A DNA stretch of 11,012 nt from an uncultured Chthoniobacterales bacterium (GTDB lineage: Bacteria; Verrucomicrobiota; Verrucomicrobiia; Chthoniobacterales; CAKUMP01). The translations under genes and the position numbers were made by a program. The stretch covers positions 1 through 11,012 of the forward strand of contig CAKUMP010000056.1 of NCBI GenBank assembly GCA_934667795.1, written 5' to 3'. Below are positions 6,725 to 11,012 of the stretch, one piece after another (positions within the stretch are counted from its first letter, which is position 1; each line of letters starts with the position of its first letter). Under the pieces are notes generated by a model, which saw nothing but the letters and a program-made list of their open reading frames with translations, searched no databases and was not told the origin of the DNA.

Positions 6725-7567
6725 TTATCTGCGACGGTTGCGGCGCATCCCTAACAACATCACTGTTCCTGCAACCCCAAGTAACCCTGCAGTCACAGGC
6801 TCAGGAATCGCAGTGATCAAAATATCGTCAATAGAGATACTGGTAATTGATGTGGTGCTCGCTTGCTCAATTGCGAAACGATTGATCGTGTGTGTATCCG
6901 CTAAAAAGTACGTCATAAGACTGGAAGTTGCAGATTGTCCAGTATCCGTACTATCCAAATTCATAACGCTGGTTTGAAATGTTTGCGTGGATGGATCTAC
7001 AAAAATACGCACCTCATACCAATTCCCAGTTCTGACATTTCCACTGCTAATCAATGTTTCAAATTGATTTGTGGATGTGGGGGGCGCAGTACTTGATCCA
7101 TAAGCCGTAAATGAATTTGCGCTAAAACGAAACCTAATAGGACTTTTTGAACCATCCGTTATATCATGCAAAATAAGCTGATAAGTATCACTAGACGCAT
7201 TATCAATTCGAAGTTTGAAGCTCACTTCAAAAGGATTTGTCTGCGCCGTAAAAACGCGTCTTAACGTGGGCTGCGCTGCTTCTGTATTATCATTTCTAAA
7301 ATACTGCCCCACTTGATTATTCGCCCCACTTCCTCCAGTTGAGCTTCCACTGCCAACTACTGATCCTTGTGTAAGCGCAGTATTGCCAGTTATCCAGTTA
7401 TTCGAGTTTCCATCTCCCGGATTTAATCCACTCATACTTTGTCCCACCGTATAGGATTCAAAATTTTCACTAAACAGAATGGTCTGGGCATTCAATGGTT
7501 TTCCTATACAGAAAACCAGGAGCGACAGAACCATGACATACCAAACGAATCGTTGTTGTTTTTTCAT
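6725..7567 (-). CDS. PEP-CTERM-anchored jelly-roll surface protein
   Basis: 280 residues, exported and probably surface-linked. The N-terminus is a signal peptide (MKKQQRFVWY, hydrophobic ~9-22, likely cut after LNAQ at 28). The body is a LamG/concanavalin-like beta sandwich. It starts with SENFESYTVGQ (33-43) and NPGDGNSNNW (49-58), and includes RIDNASSDTYQLIL, FRFSANSFTAYG and GNWYEVRIFVD (181-191). It ends with SISIDDILI (244-251). The tail IPEPVTAGLLGVAGTVMLLG then RRNRRR (254-280) is a textbook PEP-CTERM signal: Pro-Glu-Pro, one hydrophobic helix, then arginines. Such tails are processed by an exosortase, which must be encoded outside this window. A Ser/Gly/Asn-rich stretch (66-86) looks like a flexible linker. 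It follows the LamG-CBM9 gene by 29 bases and is a clear paralogue of the protein encoded at 9273-10109. No ribosome site is evident. Confidence 0.93.
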   Translation of the reverse strand: MKKQQRFVWYVMVLSLLVFCIGKPLNAQTILFSENFESYTVGQSMSGLNPGDGNSNNWITGNTALTQGSVVGSGSSTGGSGANNQVGQYFRNDNTEAAQPTLRRVFTAQTNPFEVSFKLRIDNASSDTYQLILHDITDGSKSPIRFRFSANSFTAYGSSTAPPTSTNQFETLISSGNVRTGNWYEVRIFVDPSTQTFQTSVMNLDSTDTGQSATSSLMTYFLADTHTINRFAIEQASTTSITSISIDDILITAIPEPVTAGLLGVAGTVMLLGMRRNRRR

Positions 7568-7596
7568 TTTATTATTGGAGTTAAGGTTAGTTTTTA

Positions 7597-9270
7597 TTAT
7601 TTCTTTTCCTGTTCCGGCAATTCGCCGCTTTGATAAAATAAAAGGGAATCTCCTTCTTTCACATACACCGCTACCCGTCCGCTTCCCGATTCTGCCTTAT
7701 CCTGGAAAGGCAGAACTAATTGCGTTTGCCATTTGCGTCCCACAGGTAACCCGTGCACTTTTTCCACGACTTCCGTAGGTTCGATGGCGCCGGAAGCAAA
7801 GTAATGGAGGCCCACCTGGAGACGTCGTGGCTGATCGCCAGAAACAGCTTCTACAGGGATCACCAGTTTTTCTGCATCCACCTGCCAGTTTCCTACGCGA
7901 ATTACCGGTGCATTTTTATCGAACTGCAAAACGCCCATGGATTCTACATTCGTGTCCCCACCGGCAGGCCGGCTCCAGGCCGTTTTCATAACGGTATTAA
8001 GGAGATTCAAAGTCCATGTCTGATCCCCCACTGGTGCTGGTAATTCCATATCTTCAAACCGTGCGGAAAACTCTGCCACGATTTTTCCATCGTGTTTTCC
8101 AACAACCCAATTCCATTTTCCTGTCCAGTCCTTATTGACGGCTGGCAAAACTTCTTCACTGACCTGTTCACCGGAAAGCATACCATGCAGGCGGATCAAG
8201 CGGCGTGGACGTTCTCCACTCACAAAGGGAGGGCCGATAAAAATATCCCATTTTTCTTCCTCTGCCGTTGCCTCGTTTTCCTCCCCTTCCGGCTGCACTA
8301 ATGCCAGATACAAATGAGTATCATCATACCCCAAATACCCTTCCACACCTGCAGGCAACATAACCCCGTTCCCTGTACCCACCCAATTGCTCAGACGCGT
8401 GGCTTCTGTCCATTCCCCTTCTTTCAATACGCCATCGGCTTCCGGCGCACGCACCATATACGCTGCGGTCAAGGTATTTTGTTCGACCTTTGGCAAACTT
8501 AACATTTGTGCCAAATAGCGCTGACGCAGAACATCAGACTCCAATGTCCCACCCCCCAGTACAGAAATCTCATCAAAAGCAGTCCCCGGCCCTCCCTCCA
8601 GACGCACCCGCTGCAAAGCCCCGGTTATTTTTTTATCTCCAACCACTCTTGCTGCAAACCCATCCACTGTTAATTGCAACTCTCCCTCATGCACGGTCAA
8701 CATCACATGATGCCAGCCCACGCTGCGTAAAAAAATTTTCTTTTTGGACAACCCTTTTGCCCAGCTTTTTTCATCCCAGGCATAAATCGGATAGACCTGC
8801 AAATCCACTGGCGTTTCCGCCGACTCTCCTCCCTGGTTTTTACGCAATGCCAGCAGACTTTCGTCTTTGACTTTGTCCAGTGAAAGCTCCACATCGCCTA
8901 TCCATACTTTTAACAAACGGACGGACGAGTCATCAAACGCATCCCACTTCACCGGACGCATCCAGAATTGCAACGTGAAATCCGTTGTATTTTCTGCTGT
9001 CCAGTTCCATTCCTGTCCGCCCTCCTGAATGAGAATTCCATGAGCACCATCCAGACGTCCGGCCGTACTTTCACTCGCGGTTGCTTCCTCCTGCACAACC
9101 GCACCCGGAAAGTCCAGTGCCAACATACTCTCTCCCCCACCCCATAATACCAGACCACAAACCAATCCCCTGATTCCTGAAAGCATCCCGGAGCGTATTA
9201 GCGGTCCACTGCTCTTTCTGCTTTCCTGCTGTTTTATATCACGACCTGATTTATAGCCTTTTTTAAACAT
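7597..9270 (-). CDS. Secreted two-domain glycan-binding protein (LamG-like + CBM9-like)
   Basis: 557 residues, probably exported. Residues ~70-258 form a LamG/laminin-G-like jelly roll: HGILIQEGG, FTLQFWMRP (98-106), GWHHVMLTVHEGELQLTVDG (185-204) and AFDEISVLGG (231-240). Residues ~268-450 resemble the CBM9/DOMON-type sugar-binding fold, starting with the typical APEADGVLKEGEWTEA (275-290) and GYLGYDDTHLYLAL (311-324). A last beta domain fills ~455-548. I see no catalytic residues, so binding rather than cleavage is likely. The ATG at 9268-9270 lies two bases after the previous stop (TAG-GT-ATG), which favours coupled translation from there. This gives an unusually long basic leader before the hydrophobic segment at ~35-44; M29 (MLSGIRGL) is the alternative start and gives a normal signal peptide. 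The protein ends LPEQEKK with no anchor. Confidence 0.85.
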   Translation of the reverse strand: MFKKGYKSGRDIKQQESRKSSGPLIRSGMLSGIRGLVCGLVLWGGGESMLALDFPGAVVQEEATASESTAGRLDGAHGILIQEGGQEWNWTAENTTDFTLQFWMRPVKWDAFDDSSVRLLKVWIGDVELSLDKVKDESLLALRKNQGGESAETPVDLQVYPIYAWDEKSWAKGLSKKKIFLRSVGWHHVMLTVHEGELQLTVDGFAARVVGDKKITGALQRVRLEGGPGTAFDEISVLGGGTLESDVLRQRYLAQMLSLPKVEQNTLTAAYMVRAPEADGVLKEGEWTEATRLSNWVGTGNGVMLPAGVEGYLGYDDTHLYLALVQPEGEENEATAEEEKWDIFIGPPFVSGERPRRLIRLHGMLSGEQVSEEVLPAVNKDWTGKWNWVVGKHDGKIVAEFSARFEDMELPAPVGDQTWTLNLLNTVMKTAWSRPAGGDTNVESMGVLQFDKNAPVIRVGNWQVDAEKLVIPVEAVSGDQPRRLQVGLHYFASGAIEPTEVVEKVHGLPVGRKWQTQLVLPFQDKAESGSGRVAVYVKEGDSLLFYQSGELPEQEKK

Positions 9271-9272
9271 AC

Positions 9273-10109
9273 CTAATTTTTCTTTTCCTGAGGAGGAACT
9301 CTTTCGACGACGATATCATCAAAGGACACGCCTAATGTTCCAGGGGTTGCTTGTTCTGCTGCCCAACGATTCACCACTCTTACATCTGCCCAAAAATAAA
9401 ATGCATCCGACACGCCCGACTGTCCCGGTTCGTCATTATCCAGGTTTGTCACACTGGCCCAAAACGTCTGTTGCAGCATGTCTGCGAAGATCGTGACTTC
9501 ATACCAGTCACCCACATAAACATCACTGACAACGGGCTGGATTTTTGCAGGTTCTCCCCCGGCTTTTGTGCTGGCGCCGTAGACGGAAAACCCTTGTGGA
9601 CCAAAACGAAAACGAGCAGCCACTCCTATTTCTCTGGGCACAATACTCCCCAGCACCACCTGATGCGTGGCACTCTCCGGATCATCAATCCGAATTTTAA
9701 AAACGGTCTGCACCGCTCCTCGCTGGGGTTCAAAATTCCGGCGAAATGTCGGAAAGGTATCGATGCTCGTATCCTTTTTGAAAAACTCCGCAACTTTTTT
9801 ATTTTCTCCTGCCTCCTCTGCCGCATTCGCAGGAACCGTTGAACTCCCTTCCCGGATCATCACTCCCTGCGAAGTTTCTTCAAACTGCAAAACCCAGTTC
9901 TCCGGATTATCATCCCCGGGATTCGATCCATAAATACTTTCCCCTACCGGATAGGATTCAAAATCATCTTTTAATAAAACTTCTACCTGCGCCACACCAT
10001 CTCCAAGGAAACCAAACCCCGAGACAGCCACCATTCCTGCAAAACAATATTTTTTTACCTGTTTCGCCCAGGTCGATTTCATGCTGTTCTGTTCTTGTTT
10101 TTTTTTCAT
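9273..10109 (-). CDS. Secreted jelly-roll protein, paralogue of the PEP-CTERM protein but without anchor
   Basis: I place the start at the ATG 10107-10109 (278 residues). It lies one base after the upstream stop (TAA-T-ATG), whereas the longer reading from 10163 would overlap the upstream gene by more than 50 bases. A signal peptide spans about 17-41 (KQVKKYCFAGMVAVSG, cut after GVAQ). The body is the same beta sandwich as the PEP-CTERM protein encoded at 6725-7567. Shared blocks are FESYPVGESIYGSNPGDDNP, FKIRIDDPES, RFRFGPQGFSVYGAS, GDWYEVTIFAD, SVTNLDNDEPGQS and VSFDDIVVERVP. The paralogue continues with PEP plus a hydrophobic helix plus arginines, but this one stops at VPPQEKKN just where the sorting tail would begin. 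It should therefore be released, or held by a partner. Function is unknown; glycan binding is likely from the fold and the neighbouring LamG-CBM9 gene. Confidence 0.88.
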   Translation of the reverse strand: MKKKQEQNSMKSTWAKQVKKYCFAGMVAVSGFGFLGDGVAQVEVLLKDDFESYPVGESIYGSNPGDDNPENWVLQFEETSQGVMIREGSSTVPANAAEEAGENKKVAEFFKKDTSIDTFPTFRRNFEPQRGAVQTVFKIRIDDPESATHQVVLGSIVPREIGVAARFRFGPQGFSVYGASTKAGGEPAKIQPVVSDVYVGDWYEVTIFADMLQQTFWASVTNLDNDEPGQSGVSDAFYFWADVRVVNRWAAEQATPGTLGVSFDDIVVERVPPQEKKN

Positions 10110-10113
10110 ATTA
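10107..10113 (-). promoter_or_regulatory. Stop/start junction TAATATG that decides the next start
   Basis: The oxidoreductase stop TAA (10111-10113) is separated by a single T from the ATG (10107-10109) of the jelly-roll gene. The next junction is similar (TAG-GT-ATG, 9268-9275). Neither has a strong ribosome site of its own, so ribosomes finishing one gene probably start the next, fixing near-equal output of the first three genes. Confidence 0.6.
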
Positions 10114-11012
10114 TATACTAATACGCTCCGCGTTACTTTCAATTGCTCCTGCAATGCTGCCACTGCTGCTCTTCCGAAGAGCCTGTTCCGAGCCCAGTCC
10201 CATTCCTCTCAAGTCTGCAAACCCTTTACCTTCCTCCGCATCATATAAGGCCCAGATCACTCTCAACCCTTCCAGACTGGAAATCGGATCCGTCAACGGC
10301 GTTTCCCCCGTCTGAATACATTCAATAAAATGCTGCATTTCTTCCGCGGTCGGTTTCGCATGCGGGCACTCCATAATGATTTCTGATTTCTGTTCCGCCG
10401 GATCTTCCGGACGGTGCCCATCCATCCGCGTATGCGCAATCAATTTTCCGGCATGCAAATCAATTTCCAGCATCCCTCCCGTACAATGCGCATGGAAAGC
10501 ATATCGCAAACGCGACCCGCGTGCTCCCCATGTCGCTCCATGATACCCCAATACTCCTCCCTCAAATTCCAATGTAACATTACTTGTCCCTTCCCTCTCC
10601 ATCCATGGTGTTCCGGTGTTCGTCCCCAAATGCACTCCACGCACCGGTTTCCCCAACATCCACAGCATCAGATCAATATAATGACAACCATGACTAAATA
10701 ACTGTCCTCCTCCCAACTGCTCCTGGGAACGCGTCCAATGCCCTTCAGGATAACGCGTGAATTGTTCCGTCCAGATCGAAAGCTGAAACACTTCCCCGTA
10801 CGTTTTTGCGTCGAGCAAACGTTTGAACTCTCGAACAAGCGGATGAAACCGCATGCTATATGCCACCATCAATACCCGGCCATTTTTCTGCGCGGTTTCA
10901 ATCATCTCCACACATTCCTGTTCGGAATTTGCCAGCGGTTTTTCCACCAGCACATGCTTCCCGGCATTTAAACATTCCAGCGTCACTTCATGGTGCAAGT
11001 CATGTGGCAGCA
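10111..11012 (-). CDS. Gfo/Idh/MocA-family oxidoreductase, N-terminus cut by window edge
   Basis: An NAD(P)-dependent sugar or inositol dehydrogenase-type enzyme of the cytosol. The frame is open to the window edge, so the first part of the Rossmann fold lies outside. What remains starts in the family's HHEVTLECLNAGKHVLVEKP segment; the EKP lysine (about 10939-10941) is the conserved catalytic-site lysine. Next come VLMVAYSMRFHPLVREF, then GGQLFSHGCHYIDLMLWMLG with the active-site histidines of the C-terminal beta-sheet domain. The segment ending in GETPLTDPISSLEGLRVIWALYDAEEGKG closes the fold. The tail after ~GLRGMG (LGSEQALRKSSSG...) is a loose extension. Only about the first 70-80 residues seem missing. 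It stops one base before the next gene, so the two should be co-translated. The substrate is probably a sugar released or modified by this locus (inference). Confidence 0.93.
   Translation of the reverse strand, partial: LPHDLHHEVTLECLNAGKHVLVEKPLANSEQECVEMIETAQKNGRVLMVAYSMRFHPLVREFKRLLDAKTYGEVFQLSIWTEQFTRYPEGHWTRSQEQLGGGQLFSHGCHYIDLMLWMLGKPVRGVHLGTNTGTPWMEREGTSNVTLEFEGGVLGYHGATWGARGSRLRYAFHAHCTGGMLEIDLHAGKLIAHTRMDGHRPEDPAEQKSEIIMECPHAKPTAEEMQHFIECIQTGETPLTDPISSLEGLRVIWALYDAEEGKGFADLRGMGLGSEQALRKSSSGSIAGAIESNAERISI

Noticed and set aside
7597..7640. LPEQEKK tail of the LamG-CBM9 protein as a PEP-CTERM signal
   Set aside because: There is no hydrophobic helix or terminal arginine cluster after the motif.
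9351..9842. 163-codon plus-strand frame opposite the jelly-roll gene
   Set aside because: It lies antisense to a gene supported by a paralogue and signal peptide. Its translation resembles no family.
10110..10163. Longer start (10163) for the jelly-roll gene
   Set aside because: It would overlap the oxidoreductase by more than 50 bases and put a non-signal leader before the Lys-rich start; the ATG one base after the stop fits better.
10996..10998. TTG at 10998 as start of the oxidoreductase
   Set aside because: The frame stays open upstream and the family needs a Rossmann fold before this point, so the gene is cut by the window edge.

Overview
The window looks like chromosomal DNA of moderate GC from a PVC-type bacterium, most likely in or near Verrucomicrobiota (Lentisphaeria, Kiritimatiellae or Opitutae-like). 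I infer this from the gene mix, not from a marker gene. It holds an AraC-type regulator, a Gfo/Idh/MocA oxidoreductase, a neutral-ceramidase-like protein, secreted LamG/CBM9-type glycan-binding proteins, a DUF6067/GH123-like secreted protein and a PEP-CTERM surface protein. Several starts lack a clear Shine-Dalgarno sequence.

Layout. (1) Positions 1-668, minus strand: 3'-truncated gene of unrecognised function, running off the left edge. (2) 669-785: divergent promoter region. (3) 786-1739, plus strand: AraC-family regulator, the only gene on this strand. (4) 1740-2159: a gene-free stretch between convergent genes, built from two nested pairs of inverted repeats with a terminator-like hairpin at the right. 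(5) 2160-11012: seven genes, all on the minus strand. In transcription order they are a Gfo/Idh/MocA oxidoreductase (5' end cut by the right edge), a secreted jelly-roll protein without anchor, a secreted LamG + CBM9-like protein, a paralogue of the first jelly-roll protein that ends in PEP-CTERM, a large secreted GH123/DUF6067-like protein, a ceramidase-like cytosolic hydrolase and a hexapeptide-repeat acetyltransferase. The first three are spaced by 1 and 2 bases, the next gap is 29 bases, and the last three are 65-96 bases.

How it may work (inference). The minus-strand cluster resembles a glycan-use or surface-glycan locus. Exported carbohydrate-binding proteins, one anchored through the PEP-CTERM/exosortase route, would bind a polymer and the GH123-like protein would act on it. 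The cytosolic oxidoreductase, amidohydrolase-like enzyme and acetyltransferase would handle the resulting modified sugars. No transporter, exosortase or sulfatase is in view. No tRNA, rRNA, CRISPR array, transposase or phage gene was seen.

The most unusual DNA is the nested inverted-repeat block at 1742-2131 and a four-unit 11-bp tandem repeat at 2803-2846. The most unusual protein feature is the paralogous jelly-roll pair, of which only one keeps the PEP-CTERM sorting tail.
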